DNA from: Paenibacillus sp. yr247
Lineage (GTDB): Bacteria; Bacillota; Bacilli; Paenibacillales; NBRC-103111
DNA length: 64,000 nucleotides
Direction: 5' to 3'
NCBI RefSeq assembly: GCF_900103825.1
Contig: NZ_FNIF01000005.1
Location: 214,234 to 278,233, forward strand
In this document: positions 1 to 8,512 of the stretch, in pieces
Layout: each line of letters opens with the position of its first letter
Position numbering within the stretch: position 1 is the stretch's first letter
The notes under the pieces: generated by a model
Databases searched by the model: none
What the model saw: the letters and a program-made list of their open reading frames with translations, nothing else
What the model was told of the DNA's origin: nothing
Translations under genes and position numbers: made by a program

Positions 1-247
1 GAATTTGTGCTAATTGTTCCTCGCTCGGATTGACGAATACACCTACAGTCAGAGGGATGGGCACGCCATTAGCCGCTTCTGATTTCAGGTAAGCAATCAG
101 CTCACTGGCCCTCTCCGGGGTGACTTGTCGCTTGCTCGGTGCAAAAACAAAACCGATATGAGCTATCGGCAAATGTACGATTGATTTTAACACTTCAACG
201 CTTTGAAGTCCACAAATTTTTACCGTTGGAACCATCCCCGCAGCCAT
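1..247 (-). CDS. trpF: phosphoribosylanthranilate isomerase TrpF (3' part cut by window edge)
   Basis: Third committed step of tryptophan synthesis: rearranges N-(5-phosphoribosyl)anthranilate to the deoxyribulose form. Only the N-terminal 82 residues are in the window. They hold the family start VKICGLQ, a strand ending HIGFVFAPSKR, and GVFVNPSEEQL. The start at 247 (MAAGMVPTVK) is preferred over the internal ATG at 235 because AGAGG lies 8 nt upstream of it. It follows trpC by 15 bases and is surely in the same operon; trpB and trpA would be expected just beyond the left edge. Confidence 0.9.
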   Translation of the reverse strand, partial: MAAGMVPTVKICGLQSVEVLKSIVHLPIAHIGFVFAPSKRQVTPERASELIAYLKSEAANGVPIPLTVGVFVNPSEEQLAQI

Positions 248-262
248 TCATTTCGCCTCTTT

Positions 263-1069
263 CTACTTCAACTGATTCGTTGTTTGTACCCGTTTACCCA
301 TCAAATCATGAACGGCCTGCTCAACAACAGGCTGACGCATGAAATGCTCGCCAATTAAGACAGCCTGGGAGCCGATTTGCTGTAAATAAGCCATATCTTG
401 GGCAGTTGAGATGCCACTTTCACTGACGACAGTTTTCCCAGCGGGAATGAATTGAATCAGTTCTTCGGTTGTGCCTAAGTCAGTTGCAAATGTTTTCAAA
501 TTCCTATTGTTGACGCCAATTATTTGGGTGTCCAGTTCAAGTGCGCGTTCCAGCTCTTTACGATCATGCACCTCAACAAGTGCATCCAGCCCAAGATCGC
601 TAGCCAATGTCAAATACTGCTTCATTTGGTCTGTCGTCAAAATCGCAGCAATCAGCAAAATAGCATCTGCACCAATCAAACGGGCTTCATAAATTTGTTT
701 CGGATCAATCGTGAAATCTTTCCGCAGCAATGGCACATTAACCGCTTTACGAACAGCCATCAAGTACTCATTACTGCCTTGAAAATACTGCACATCCGTC
801 AAAACTGAAATGCAATCGGCCCCAGCTCTTTCATAGGATTCCGCCAAACGCACCGGCTCAAAATCCTCACGAATCAATCCTTTGGACGGAGAAGCTTTCT
901 TCACTTCTGCGATAAGACCCATAGCACGGTTTTTCCGAGTCGTCAGCGCCTGTTCAAAGCCTAAACAAGGAGGAAGCTCTGAGATTAGCTTCTCTGCCTC
1001 TTTGATCGAAAAACTGCTCATCGCTTCAACCTCAGCCAACTTGGTGGCAACAATTTTATCAAGAAACAT
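263..1069 (-). CDS. trpC: indole-3-glycerol phosphate synthase TrpC
   Basis: Closes the indole ring from carboxyphenylamino-deoxyribulose phosphate in tryptophan synthesis; a cytosolic (beta/alpha)8 barrel. At 268 residues it has the usual length. Visible active-site blocks are AEVKKASPSKG (catalytic Lys and Glu), LLRKDFTID (general-acid Lys), GVNNRNL (substrate Asn) and VSESGI (Glu). The ATG has AGGAG 9 nt upstream, inside the end of trpD. The gene overlaps trpD by 11 bases, which suggests translational coupling. Control is expected from the TRAP leader ahead of trpE. Confidence 0.96.
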   Translation of the reverse strand: MFLDKIVATKLAEVEAMSSFSIKEAEKLISELPPCLGFEQALTTRKNRAMGLIAEVKKASPSKGLIREDFEPVRLAESYERAGADCISVLTDVQYFQGSNEYLMAVRKAVNVPLLRKDFTIDPKQIYEARLIGADAILLIAAILTTDQMKQYLTLASDLGLDALVEVHDRKELERALELDTQIIGVNNRNLKTFATDLGTTEELIQFIPAGKTVVSESGISTAQDMAYLQQIGSQAVLIGEHFMRQPVVEQAVHDLMGKRVQTTNQLK

Positions 1070-2099
1070 AGCATAATTCTCCTGTATATTGGATTAAATC
1101 ATTCAATTTCTGTTCCGCTCGCCCTGAATCAATCACATCAGCCGCAAGCTTCACACCCTGTTGTAGTGTTCCAACATGGCCTGTCACATAGAAGCAGGCT
1201 GCTGCATTCGCAAGCACGATATCGCGATGAGACCCCTTTTCACCTGCAAAAATATGACGAATGATCTCAGCGTTTAGCGCTGCATCTCCACCGCCTACAT
1301 CCTTAATGCTATGTGCGCGTAAGCCAAGATCATCTGGTGTAATTTTATAAGTACTGATAGTATCACCTTTTAGTTCCGTTACTTTGGTAGGTGCCGAAAT
1401 ACTAAACTCGTCCAAACCATCCTCGCTTGCTACAACCAATGCTCGTTTCAGTCCTAGCGCTTGCAGCGCTTGAGCGAGCAACTCTGTCTTAGAGCTGTCG
1501 AACACACCTAGTACTTGACGATCAGCGCCTGCTGGATTCGTTAAGGGACCAAGCAAGTTGAACACCGTTCGGAAGCCCAGCTCACGACGAGGCGCAGCTA
1601 CATGCTTCATCGATTGATGATAAGTTTGAGCGAACATGAAGCAAATGCCTGTCTTGTCCAAGCACTTCGCTGCTTGCTCGCCGCTTAACGTAATCTTCAC
1701 GCCAAGAGCTTCCAGGACATCAGCGCTGCCGCTTTTGCTAGACATCGCCCGATTGCCATGCTTCGCTACGCGAATCCCTCCAGCTGATGCTACAATCGCT
1801 GCCGTTGTAGAGATATTGAACGTCTCTGCCCCATCTCCACCTGTTCCGCAAGTATCCAACAGATCGTTCTGCTGAACCTCGACTTGAAGGGCCTTATTGC
1901 GCATCGTCTCTGCAAAGCCTGTAATCTCCTCCAGCGTCTCGCCTTTGATCCGAAGCGCTGTGAGCAGGCTGCCGATTTGAGATGGTGTAGCAGCACCATC
2001 CATGATTTCCGACATCACACCACGTGCTTCCTCACGGGACAAATGACTACCGTTAATGACTTTACCGAGCGCTTGCTGTATATAATTAAGTCCACTCAT
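1059..2099 (-). CDS. trpD: anthranilate phosphoribosyltransferase TrpD
   Basis: Transfers phosphoribosyl from PRPP to anthranilate, the second step from chorismate to tryptophan. The 346-residue protein shows the PRPP/Mg loop DTCGTGGDGAETFN near residue 70 and the KHGNRAMSSKSGSADVLE block. A longer frame opens at 2117, but its first codons encode the Shine-Dalgarno AGGAGG. The ATG at 2099, 9 nt after AGGAGG, is therefore the real start. It lies 29 bases after trpE and overlaps trpC by 11 bases. No amidotransferase trpG lies in the operon, so a glutamine amidotransferase (pabA/trpG) would have to be encoded elsewhere, as in B. subtilis. Confidence 0.96.
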   Translation of the reverse strand: MSGLNYIQQALGKVINGSHLSREEARGVMSEIMDGAATPSQIGSLLTALRIKGETLEEITGFAETMRNKALQVEVQQNDLLDTCGTGGDGAETFNISTTAAIVASAGGIRVAKHGNRAMSSKSGSADVLEALGVKITLSGEQAAKCLDKTGICFMFAQTYHQSMKHVAAPRRELGFRTVFNLLGPLTNPAGADRQVLGVFDSSKTELLAQALQALGLKRALVVASEDGLDEFSISAPTKVTELKGDTISTYKITPDDLGLRAHSIKDVGGGDAALNAEIIRHIFAGEKGSHRDIVLANAAACFYVTGHVGTLQQGVKLAADVIDSGRAEQKLNDLIQYTGELCYVS

Positions 2100-2128
2100 G
2101 ACTTCAATCCTCCTCATACTTTTTCCCC

Positions 2129-3676
2129 TTAAGAGTTAACAAAATAATCTTTGTTAATATCACTTACCGGTCTAGGCTCAGGGCTGAACATGGCCTCTGC
2201 CATCCGAATCGATTTGAGCAAAGCTGTCGCTTTATTCACCGTCTCCTGGTACTCACTTTCAGGAACAGAGTCCCATACAATACCGGCACCGGCTTGCACA
2301 TAGGCTTTGCCTTTTTTGAAAATGATCGTGCGGATTGTGATACAAGTGTCCAAGTTCCCCGAAAATCCTAGGTAACCAATCGCTCCCGCGTAGGCACCGC
2401 GAGACTCCGGCTCCAGCTCAGCAATAATCTCCATAGCCCTCAGCTTCGGTGCTCCAGACACTGTCCCTGCAGGCATACAAGAAAGAAGGGCATCGAAGAA
2501 ATCTTTGTCCTTCGCAATTTTACCCGAAACATTAGAAACGATATGCATGACGTGAGAATAGCGTTCGATGTCCATAAACGTATCGCACTTCACTGTTCCG
2601 AATTCCGATACACGCCCGATATCATTGCGGCCTAAGTCAACCAACATCAAGTGTTCAGCACGTTCTTTCTCATCCGCGAGCAGCTCTTTCTCCAAAGCCA
2701 GATCTTCTTCAGGCGTCTTCCCTCTTGGCCTTGTACCGGCAATTGGGCGCGTCTCTACTTTCTCCTCCTCGACTCGGACCAACAGCTCTGGCGATGTGCC
2801 GACAACGACTTCATCATCCATTTTAAGCACATACATATAAGGAGAAGGATTCATTGTACGAAGCACTCGATACACTTGCAATGGTGAAACACTCGTTTCC
2901 ATCTCAAAACGTTGTGACAATACAACCTGGAAAATATCTCCCGCACGAATGTATTCCTTGGCTTTATTCACATTGGCAATGTACTTCTCCTTCGTGATGT
3001 TTGACCGTATATCGCCGAGATCAGGTTCAGTCACAATCGGATTGTGAGTCATCGTTTCGGTACCGAGAGGACGCTTGATCTTCTCGATTGTTGCATCAAT
3101 TTTCTCACAAGTCGCATGATACGCTTTGACAATGTCAGCATCCGTTGCAAAAGGCTGTACATGCACATTGGCAATCACTTTGATCTGCTGTTTGAAATGA
3201 TCGAAAACAATGACTTGATCGCAGAACATGAATTGAATGTCATTCATTTGTAAATCATCAATTTGATGAGAAGGGAGCTTCTCGTAGTATTGCAGCAAAT
3301 CGTATCCAAAGAATCCGACAGCCCCGCCTGTAAACCGCGGCAAGTCCGCAAGCTGAGGACTTGAGTAGGAACGTAGATAGGCTTTCAACACATCGATTGG
3401 CTTCTCGTCAGAAACCTTATTCTCGGTCTGTGTTTCAACCAAAGTTTTCCCATGCTTCGCCTTAATCATCAAGAAGGGATCGCTGCCGATGAAGGAGTAT
3501 CGGGCCCATTTCACGCCGCCCTCAACACTTTCTAAGAGGAAGGCGCGCGGTTCTTGGTAAAGATGTTGAAATACTCGTATCGGAGTTTCGGTATCTGCTA
3601 ATAAATGACGTACGACTGGAATGAGGTTATAATTTTTGGCCAAACGAATCACTTCTTGAATTTCAGGTGAATACAT
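2129..3676 (-). CDS. trpE: anthranilate synthase component I TrpE
   Basis: Makes anthranilate from chorismate with ammonia supplied by a partner glutamine amidotransferase. At 515 residues it has normal length. The N-terminal LLESVEGG is the tryptophan-binding feedback motif. The C-terminal chorismate-binding domain shows PIAGTRPRG, LVDLGRNDIGRVS and the VSGAPKLRAMEII block. The ATG has GAGGGG about 9 nt upstream. It is the first gene after the TRAP attenuator. Feedback inhibition by tryptophan is inferred from the retained LLES motif; transcription control is inferred from the leader. Confidence 0.97.
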   Translation of the reverse strand: MYSPEIQEVIRLAKNYNLIPVVRHLLADTETPIRVFQHLYQEPRAFLLESVEGGVKWARYSFIGSDPFLMIKAKHGKTLVETQTENKVSDEKPIDVLKAYLRSYSSPQLADLPRFTGGAVGFFGYDLLQYYEKLPSHQIDDLQMNDIQFMFCDQVIVFDHFKQQIKVIANVHVQPFATDADIVKAYHATCEKIDATIEKIKRPLGTETMTHNPIVTEPDLGDIRSNITKEKYIANVNKAKEYIRAGDIFQVVLSQRFEMETSVSPLQVYRVLRTMNPSPYMYVLKMDDEVVVGTSPELLVRVEEEKVETRPIAGTRPRGKTPEEDLALEKELLADEKERAEHLMLVDLGRNDIGRVSEFGTVKCDTFMDIERYSHVMHIVSNVSGKIAKDKDFFDALLSCMPAGTVSGAPKLRAMEIIAELEPESRGAYAGAIGYLGFSGNLDTCITIRTIIFKKGKAYVQAGAGIVWDSVPESEYQETVNKATALLKSIRMAEAMFSPEPRPVSDINKDYFVNS

Positions 3677-3742
3677 GGAAACATCCCCTCTCAGCTTGTG
3701 AGCGTCTCGTAATTACGGAGCTCAAAACTCTATTCGAATAAC

Positions 3743-3770
3743 AAAAAAACCTCTACCGGGGGTAGAGGTT
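3743..3770 (-). terminator. trp leader attenuator (intrinsic terminator)
   Basis: On the minus strand a 9-bp perfect stem (AACCTCTAC / GTAGAGGTT, arms 3770-3762 and 3756-3748) with a 5-nt loop is followed by seven T residues (3749-3743). It lies 67 bases before the trpE ATG. The 5' arm piece CTCTAC can instead pair with GTAGAG at 3938-3933 or 3918-3913, inside the TRAP site. That gives an antiterminator exclusive with TRAP binding, as in B. subtilis trp. Confidence 0.9.
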
Positions 3771-3887
3771 GACTTTAGTTATAGTAGAAGATCAGGGAGA
3801 ATAATGAAAAAAGCAGCTATGGCTGTGTATGAACAAACAAACGCCCTCCAAAAGAGTCGTACTCATCGTCACACAAACCAATATTAC

Positions 3888-3957
3888 CTATTCTCAGCTC
3901 ATCTGGGCTCAGCTCTACTCGACTAAAATCTGCTCTACTTACCTAAACTCATCTAAC
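3888..3957 (-). promoter_or_regulatory. TRAP binding site in trp leader: eleven (G/U)AG triplets
   Basis: On the minus strand, triplets fall in one 5-nt register at 3955 TAG, 3950 GAG, 3945 TAG, 3935 GAG, 3925 TAG, 3920 GAG, 3915 GAG, 3910 GAG, 3900 GAG, 3895 GAG and 3890 TAG. Two other register slots hold near-matches (AAG at 3940, CAG at 3905). Eleven triplets match the eleven-subunit TRAP ring known from Bacillus. TRAP with bound tryptophan should wrap this RNA and free the downstream terminator. The TRAP gene mtrB is present at 14.3 kb. Confidence 0.92.
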
Positions 3958-3960
3958 TCC

Positions 3961-3990
3961 ACTATACTACCGCGTTGCTTCATTTGTCAA
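3961..3990 (-). promoter_or_regulatory. sigma-A promoter for trpEDCFBA inside the end of aroH
   Basis: A perfect -35 box TTGACA (3990-3985) and a -10 box TATAGT (3966-3961) are separated by 18 bases. The aroH stop codon (3969-3967) sits just before the -10 box, so the promoter overlaps the aroH 3' end. Initiation is expected near 3955, at the very start of the TRAP triplet array. Read-through from the aro promoter would also enter the leader. Confidence 0.8.
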
Positions 3991-4353
3991 TTTAACAATA
4001 TCAGGCCGTAGTGCCTTAGCTTCCTTCAAGTAGATATGGTTGATCTCCGATTGGCTTTTGGTTGTGTTGATTTGTACCATTAATCGGATACATTTGGGCA
4101 AAGCGTTCTCAACCGGAACCTCTAGGGAACACATCAAAGGGACTAGCTCCCAACCGACCATCGTGCGAATCGCTCGAGCCGGGAATGTTGCCGTAATATC
4201 CTCTGTCACCGTAATGAAAACCGAACAAATATCTTCCGGGCGAAAATCATTGACCTCAACAATGGTCGCAAGCAGTTCACCTGTAGCGGTTAAAATCTCC
4301 TGTTCCTCATTGTGTTCAACCGTCGTCGCTCCACGAATTCCCCTTAAGAACAT
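3967..4353 (-). CDS. aroH: monofunctional chorismate mutase AroH
   Basis: Converts chorismate to prephenate for phenylalanine and tyrosine. At 128 residues it matches the trimeric AroH class of B. subtilis (127). The substrate-binding N-terminus RGIRGATT carries Arg4 and Arg7, followed by the KCIR arginine block and the HIYL tyrosine (about residue 109). GGGGAG lies 9 nt before the ATG. It follows aroB by 3 bases. Its 3' end also contains the trp promoter, so coding and regulatory constraints overlap there. Confidence 0.96.
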   Translation of the reverse strand: MFLRGIRGATTVEHNEEQEILTATGELLATIVEVNDFRPEDICSVFITVTEDITATFPARAIRTMVGWELVPLMCSLEVPVENALPKCIRLMVQINTTKSQSEINHIYLKEAKALRPDIVKLTNEATR

Positions 4354-4356
4354 CGG

Positions 4357-5451
4357 CTAACTCTCCCCTTTTAAAAGCTCGACAATTTGTCTGACTTGCT
4401 CCACCGTAACATCCTTACGGATTTCTACTTTGCCGATTTCCGTCGGGATGATGTAGACCATTGTGCCTTCTTTGAATTTCTTATCATGCATCATAGCGCT
4501 CATAATACTATCCGTATCCAGATGAGACGGAATGCTGACAGGCAATCCGTATTTCTGGAACAAACCTTTCGTTACCGAATAAATGTCTTCGACATATCCA
4601 AACTGCTGAGCAAGCTTTGCAGCTCCTACCATTCCAATCGCAATGGCTTCACCATGCATCAGTTCGCCATAACCAGCGACCGCTTCCAAGGCGTGACCTA
4701 TCGTATGGCCGAGATTCAAAATCGCACGCAAATCATGTTCGCGCTCATCTTGAGATACGACGATGGACTTTACTTTACAGCCTATATATAACGCATAACT
4801 AAGCGCTTCCGGATCTAATGCAAGCAGCTTCTCCGCGTTGTCGTCGCACCACTGCGTGAAGGCAGCGTCCCAGATCAAGCCGTGCTTGATCACTTCTGAG
4901 AGGCCCGCCTTTACTTGGCGGGGCGGCAGTGTCAAAAGCAAGTCGATGTCGAAGAGAACGAGCTCGGGCTGATGGAATGCCCCGATGATGTTCTTCGCCA
5001 TCGGATGATTGACCGCAACCTTGCCGCCGACAGAGCTGTCGTGGGCAAGGATGGTTGTCGGGATCTGCGCGAAGCGGATCCCGCGCATGAAGCTCGCCGC
5101 AGCGAAGCCGGCGAGATCGCCGACCACGCCTCCTCCGAGGGCGACGATCGCTGAACTGCGATCGAGACCCGCCTGGAGGGCGGCGGTCACAATTCCCTCG
5201 AGCTGCGCGAGGGATTTGGAAGTTTCGCCTGCGGGCACGACGCAGGCTGTGGCGGCGAAGCCGCCCTTACGGAGCAGCGTCATGACGCGCTCCAGGTGCA
5301 GCGGAGCCACCGCGTCGTCGGTGACGACGAGCAGCGGCGACTTGCGGCTGAGCTTCGCACGGTCGAACAGGACCGTGATATTGTTAAGAATGCCTTGGCC
5401 AATATATATGGGATAAGACCGTTCTCCAAGCTCTACGGTGAGCTCTCTCAT
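4357..5451 (-). CDS. aroB: 3-dehydroquinate synthase AroB
   Basis: Second shikimate-pathway enzyme: cyclises DAHP to 3-dehydroquinate using NAD and a divalent metal. At 364 residues it shows GGGVVGDLAGFAA (NAD loop), DSSVGGKVAVNHP, the metal histidine block LNLGHTIGHALE and HDKK. The start has GGAG 10 nt upstream, and the gene begins 1 base after aroC. The 5' half (roughly 4.85-5.4 kb) is strikingly G+C-rich, 42 of 60 bases at 5221-5280, unlike its flanks. Yet the protein reads as an ordinary AroB, so gene conversion or codon drift is a possibility. Confidence 0.97.
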   Translation of the reverse strand: MRELTVELGERSYPIYIGQGILNNITVLFDRAKLSRKSPLLVVTDDAVAPLHLERVMTLLRKGGFAATACVVPAGETSKSLAQLEGIVTAALQAGLDRSSAIVALGGGVVGDLAGFAAASFMRGIRFAQIPTTILAHDSSVGGKVAVNHPMAKNIIGAFHQPELVLFDIDLLLTLPPRQVKAGLSEVIKHGLIWDAAFTQWCDDNAEKLLALDPEALSYALYIGCKVKSIVVSQDEREHDLRAILNLGHTIGHALEAVAGYGELMHGEAIAIGMVGAAKLAQQFGYVEDIYSVTKGLFQKYGLPVSIPSHLDTDSIMSAMMHDKKFKEGTMVYIIPTEIGKVEIRKDVTVEQVRQIVELLKGES

Positions 5452-5452
5452 A

Positions 5453-6616
5453 TTAATAGCTCTCCACTTGGGCTAAGAAGTTGGTTAAGTTCGCACGAAT
5501 TTCCTCGATAGAGTCGCCGCCGAATTTCTCCAAAAAAGCATTCGCTACTTCCCATGCAATTACGTTTTCCATAATCACGCCTGCCGCTGGAACTGCGCAA
5601 GTGTCAGAACGCTCAACTTGAGCCGTGAATACTTCCTTCGTATCAATATCAACGCTTTGCAGTGGTTTATAGAGTGTCGAAATTGGTTTCATGACACCGC
5701 GTACGATAATTTGCTCGCCCGTTGTCATCCCGCCTTCGAAGCCGCCTGCGCGATTCGTTCTGCGACTAAAGCCATCTTCTTTCGTGTATAGAATTTCGTC
5801 ATGAACATTGGATCCTCTGCGCTTGGCAGCTTCGAATCCAATTCCGAATTCCACACCTTTGAAAGCTTGAATGGAAAGAACCGCTTGCGCAATTTTACCA
5901 TCCAATTTGCGATCCCATTGAACGTGGCTGCCTAGACCTACAGGTACGCCTTCAATGATAACTTCAACAATACCACCCAGTGTATCGCCATCTTCTTTGG
6001 CTACATCGATCGCGGCGATCATTTTGGCTTCAGCCTCTTTATCAACCACGCGTACCGGAGATTCCTCTGTAATGCGAATAAGTTCATCGACTGGAAGCTC
6101 TTGTCGCTCTACTTCTACATCACCAATACGAATGACTTGTCCTGCTACTTTAATGCCGAACTCAGCCAACAATTGGCGCGCTACAGCTCCCGTTGCAACA
6201 CGCATCGTTGTTTCACGTGCACTTGAACGCTCTAGAATGTTACGCAAATCTTTTTGATTATATTTGAGGCCGCCATTTAAATCCGCATGTCCCGGACGAG
6301 GACGATTTACGCGACGTTTGCCTTCGTTATCCTCTTCTACAGGCTCAATGCCCATAACTGTTGTCCAATGCTTCCAATCATTATTTACAACAACAAGTGC
6401 TATCGGAGCCCCCGTTGTTTTACCATGGCGCACACCGCCTGCAATTGTCGCTGTATCTTTCTCAATTTGCATTCGACGACCACGACCGTAGCCCTTTTGA
6501 CGTCTTTGTAATTGAAAGTTCAGATCTTCAAAGTTTAGGGTTACATTACTTGGAAACCCTTCAATAATCGCAGTGAGCTGCGGGCCGTGCGTTTCACCTG
6601 CCGTTAAGTATCTCAC
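5453..6616 (-). CDS. aroC: chorismate synthase AroC (AroF of Bacillus)
   Basis: Makes chorismate from EPSP with reduced flavin. The start is a GTG at 6616 ([12 protein letters not shown]), with AGGGGG 10 nt upstream; an upstream ATG-led extension reads through the repeat region and is not homologous. The protein is 387 residues. Signature blocks are [21 protein letters not shown] and [16 protein letters not shown]. First gene of the aro-trp unit, with a good promoter about 200 bases upstream. Three degenerate hairpin repeats lie in its 5' leader. Confidence 0.97.
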   Translation of the reverse strand: MRYLTAGETHGPQLTAIIEGFPSNVTLNFEDLNFQLQRRQKGYGRGRRMQIEKDTATIAGGVRHGKTTGAPIALVVVNNDWKHWTTVMGIEPVEEDNEGKRRVNRPRPGHADLNGGLKYNQKDLRNILERSSARETTMRVATGAVARQLLAEFGIKVAGQVIRIGDVEVERQELPVDELIRITEESPVRVVDKEAEAKMIAAIDVAKEDGDTLGGIVEVIIEGVPVGLGSHVQWDRKLDGKIAQAVLSIQAFKGVEFGIGFEAAKRRGSNVHDEILYTKEDGFSRRTNRAGGFEGGMTTGEQIIVRGVMKPISTLYKPLQSVDIDTKEVFTAQVERSDTCAVPAAGVIMENVIAWEVANAFLEKFGGDSIEEIRANLTNFLAQVESY

Positions 6617-6629
6617 AATCCATGACCCC

Positions 6630-6750
6630 CTAAAAGTTTTGCGAAGCAAAACTAGCTTCGTAAGTATTCGATTTGAGTATTGCGAAGCAAACTGACTTCA
6701 TAAGCATTCACATTGAATTTACGGAGAAAACTGGTTTCGTAAGAGATACG
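6630..6750 (-). repeat. three degenerate copies of the pre-SD hairpin repeat in the aroC leader
   Basis: On the minus strand the copy nearest aroC (6668-6630) has CTTACGAAGC followed by the stem AGTTTTGC / GCAAAACT with a TTC loop, and then the Shine-Dalgarno. A second copy (about 6708-6671) and a third (about 6750-6714) lie upstream in tandem with decayed stems. They are the same family as the copies before ndk, gpsA, mecA, spmA, ytfJ and ribBA. Confidence 0.75.
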
Positions 6751-6816
6751 TTCTCCTGTTTCTACCTTGCATTTTTATTAATACTTTAGCGCTTTGACGC
6801 GCGATTATCTTTTGTC

Positions 6817-6845
6817 ATTATAGTATAGGTACTCGGGTTTGGCAA
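6817..6845 (-). promoter_or_regulatory. sigma-A promoter of the aroC-aroB-aroH(-trp) operon
   Basis: The minus strand has TTGCCA (6845-6840), a 17-base spacer and a perfect TATAAT (6822-6817). Transcription would start near 6810 and give a leader of about 195 bases holding the three hairpin repeats. Confidence 0.85.
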
Positions 6846-6856
6846 CAGTTCCAACG

Positions 6857-6904
6857 CAAAAACACGCTTCGCATGTAAGGTACAATCCCTTAGCGTAAGC
6901 GTGT
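6857..6904 (-). terminator. intrinsic terminator after the small HTH gene
   Basis: Minus strand: stem ACACGCTT-(A)-CGC pairing with GCG-AAGCGTGT around a loop of about 20 nt, then TTTTTG. It separates the small HTH gene from the aroC promoter. Confidence 0.75.
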
Positions 6905-6927
6905 CAATATTTAATCAAGAGCAAAGG

Positions 6928-7092
6928 TTAACCGTGCATAGGCTGCTTTTGGACGACTCTTGGGAGTTCTGCCATCTGCGGATCATTCATCAGACCCATG
7001 ATTTGTGACGAATCGACTCCCAAAATTTGCGCACATTCCTGAATGGAGATCATTCCCCTGCGATAAGCGGTAATCACTTTGCGTTTGTCCAT
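6928..7092 (-). CDS. 54-residue helix-turn-helix-like protein
   Basis: Short frame starting ATG at 7092 with GGAGG 7 nt upstream and ending TAA at 6928. The sequence KVITAYRRGMISIQEC-AQILGVDSSQIMGLM reads as a small HTH: helix, AQILGV recognition-type turn, second helix. The tail is rich in polar residues. No family is recognised for certain. It has its own terminator and lies between cheR and aroC. A role as a small DNA-binding regulator is only inferred from the HTH pattern. Confidence 0.7.
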   Translation of the reverse strand: MDKRKVITAYRRGMISIQECAQILGVDSSQIMGLMNDPQMAELPRVVQKQPMHG

Positions 7093-7144
7093 AATAGCCT
7101 CCTAAACTTTTGCTACATCTTAGTATTGGAAGATATGGAATTTC

Positions 7145-7927
7145 TTATACACCCTTTTTACGATAAAAGAAAGTATCCGCTGTTTCTAAGTCATATTGCC
7201 CTGGGGAGAAAATTTGCTCCGTGGAGCCAACAAACAATAATCCTCCTGGTTTCAGTGCTTTGGAAAATTTCTGGTAAAGGATATGTTTCGCTTCCTCTGT
7301 AAAGTAAATGATGACATTGCGGCAAACGATAAGATCAAATCCCGTATCAAATGTATCGACAAGCAAGTTCTGCTTCTGATATTTAATCGATTTCTTCAGG
7401 TCATCCTTAATATGATACATCATTTGTTCTTGTCGGAAATATTTCTTCGCATATTTTTCTGGGACGTCTCGCAAAGACCGATCGAGGTATATTGCTTTCC
7501 GTGCTTTTTCCAAGGCACCATCATCAATATCTGTCGCGAGTAAATGAACATCATTCAGCGCCCCTTGCTCGGCCAAAATCATTGCTAGTGTATAGGGCTC
7601 TTCCCCCGTTGAACAAGCGGCACTCCACACTTTCAAGCGTCGGTTCTTTATCAACATCTCGGGTATAAACTTCTGCTCAACGAGCTCCCAGCGATTCGGA
7701 TTTCGCCAAAACTCAGAGACATTAATCGTCATTCGATCCAAAAATTCATAAAATAGCTCTTTATTCTTCATCATGGCATCAAAAAAAGCGACAAATGTAT
7801 GATAACCGCGTTTCATTCGCAGTGTTGTGAGACGTCTTTTCATTTGTGCTTCTTTATAAAGGGCAAGATCAATGGACGTATGCTCTTTCACTTTTTTTAT
7901 AAACAACAAAAAATCTTGATCCTCCAT
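7145..7927 (-). CDS. cheR: chemotaxis protein methyltransferase CheR
   Basis: Methylates glutamates of chemoreceptors with S-adenosylmethionine. It has 260 residues from the ATG at 7927, chosen because AGGTGG lies about 9 nt upstream and homology begins there. The N-terminal all-helical domain includes YKEAQMKRRL and RMTINVSEFWRN. The SAM domain has WSAACSTGEEPYTLAM, then LLATDID and CRNVIIYF. It stands apart from other chemotaxis genes, as in B. subtilis where cheR also lies between the aro genes and ndk. The ndk terminator lies just upstream, so it needs its own promoter. Confidence 0.95.
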   Translation of the reverse strand: MEDQDFLLFIKKVKEHTSIDLALYKEAQMKRRLTTLRMKRGYHTFVAFFDAMMKNKELFYEFLDRMTINVSEFWRNPNRWELVEQKFIPEMLIKNRRLKVWSAACSTGEEPYTLAMILAEQGALNDVHLLATDIDDGALEKARKAIYLDRSLRDVPEKYAKKYFRQEQMMYHIKDDLKKSIKYQKQNLLVDTFDTGFDLIVCRNVIIYFTEEAKHILYQKFSKALKPGGLLFVGSTEQIFSPGQYDLETADTFFYRKKGV

Positions 7928-8002
7928 GCTGTCCACCCACCTTGGTCTTTTTCTAGTAACATACATTCTGTAAGCAAATGCCAATATCCTTCAATAAACG
8001 AC

Positions 8003-8042
8003 AAAAAAAGAACCCGCATCCGTAAAGATGTCAGGTTCTTTA
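8003..8042 (-). terminator. intrinsic terminator after ndk
   Basis: Minus strand: AAAGAACC arm pairing with GGTTCTTT, an inner CATC/GATG pair and a short loop, followed by a run of seven T. Confidence 0.85.
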
Positions 8043-8054
8043 AGCTTAATCCAA

Positions 8055-8498
8055 CTAGATCCATTGCTGAATGACTTTACTGTATTCAAAAAGCTCGTTT
8101 GACTTAAAGAAATTGCTAATTTCACGCTCAGCGCTTTCAGGTGAATCCGAACCATGAATGAGATTTAAATTCGTATGTACGGCGAAGTCACCACGGATTG
8201 TACCTGGAGCAGCCTCAAGAGAATTCGTTTTCCCTATCATTGTGCGGGATAAAGGAATGACTTGATCCCCTTGCCATACCATAGCGAAAACAGGCCCGGA
8301 TGTAATAAATGTCACTAGTTTTTCGTAAAAATCTTTTCCTTTATGTTCCTCATAATGAAACTCGGCTTGCTCTCTCGATACCATTGTTAGCTTACTGCCA
8401 ATTAATTGAAAGCCCTTCTGTTCAAATCGTTTTACAATTTCACCTACAAGACCCCGTTGCACGCCATCTGGTTTAACCATCAAGAATGTTTTTTCCAT
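8055..8498 (-). CDS. ndk: nucleoside diphosphate kinase
   Basis: Balances NTP pools by moving phosphate from ATP to NDPs through a phosphohistidine. It has 147 residues. The N-terminal [13 protein letters not shown] and the active-site [16 protein letters not shown] are intact; the His and the Asn three residues before it are kept. GGAGG stands before the ATG at 8498. A hairpin repeat abuts the Shine-Dalgarno on its 5' side. It appears to be monocistronic, with a candidate promoter at 8585-8613 and a strong terminator. Confidence 0.97.
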   Translation of the reverse strand: MEKTFLMVKPDGVQRGLVGEIVKRFEQKGFQLIGSKLTMVSREQAEFHYEEHKGKDFYEKLVTFITSGPVFAMVWQGDQVIPLSRTMIGKTNSLEAAPGTIRGDFAVHTNLNLIHGSDSPESAEREISNFFKSNELFEYSKVIQQWI

Positions 8499-8512
8499 GT
8501 AAGGACTTCCTC

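Noticed and set aside
5009..5416. 135-codon plus-strand frame across aroB
   Set aside because: Shadow of the G+C-rich half of aroB, low-complexity Ala/Arg/Ser content.
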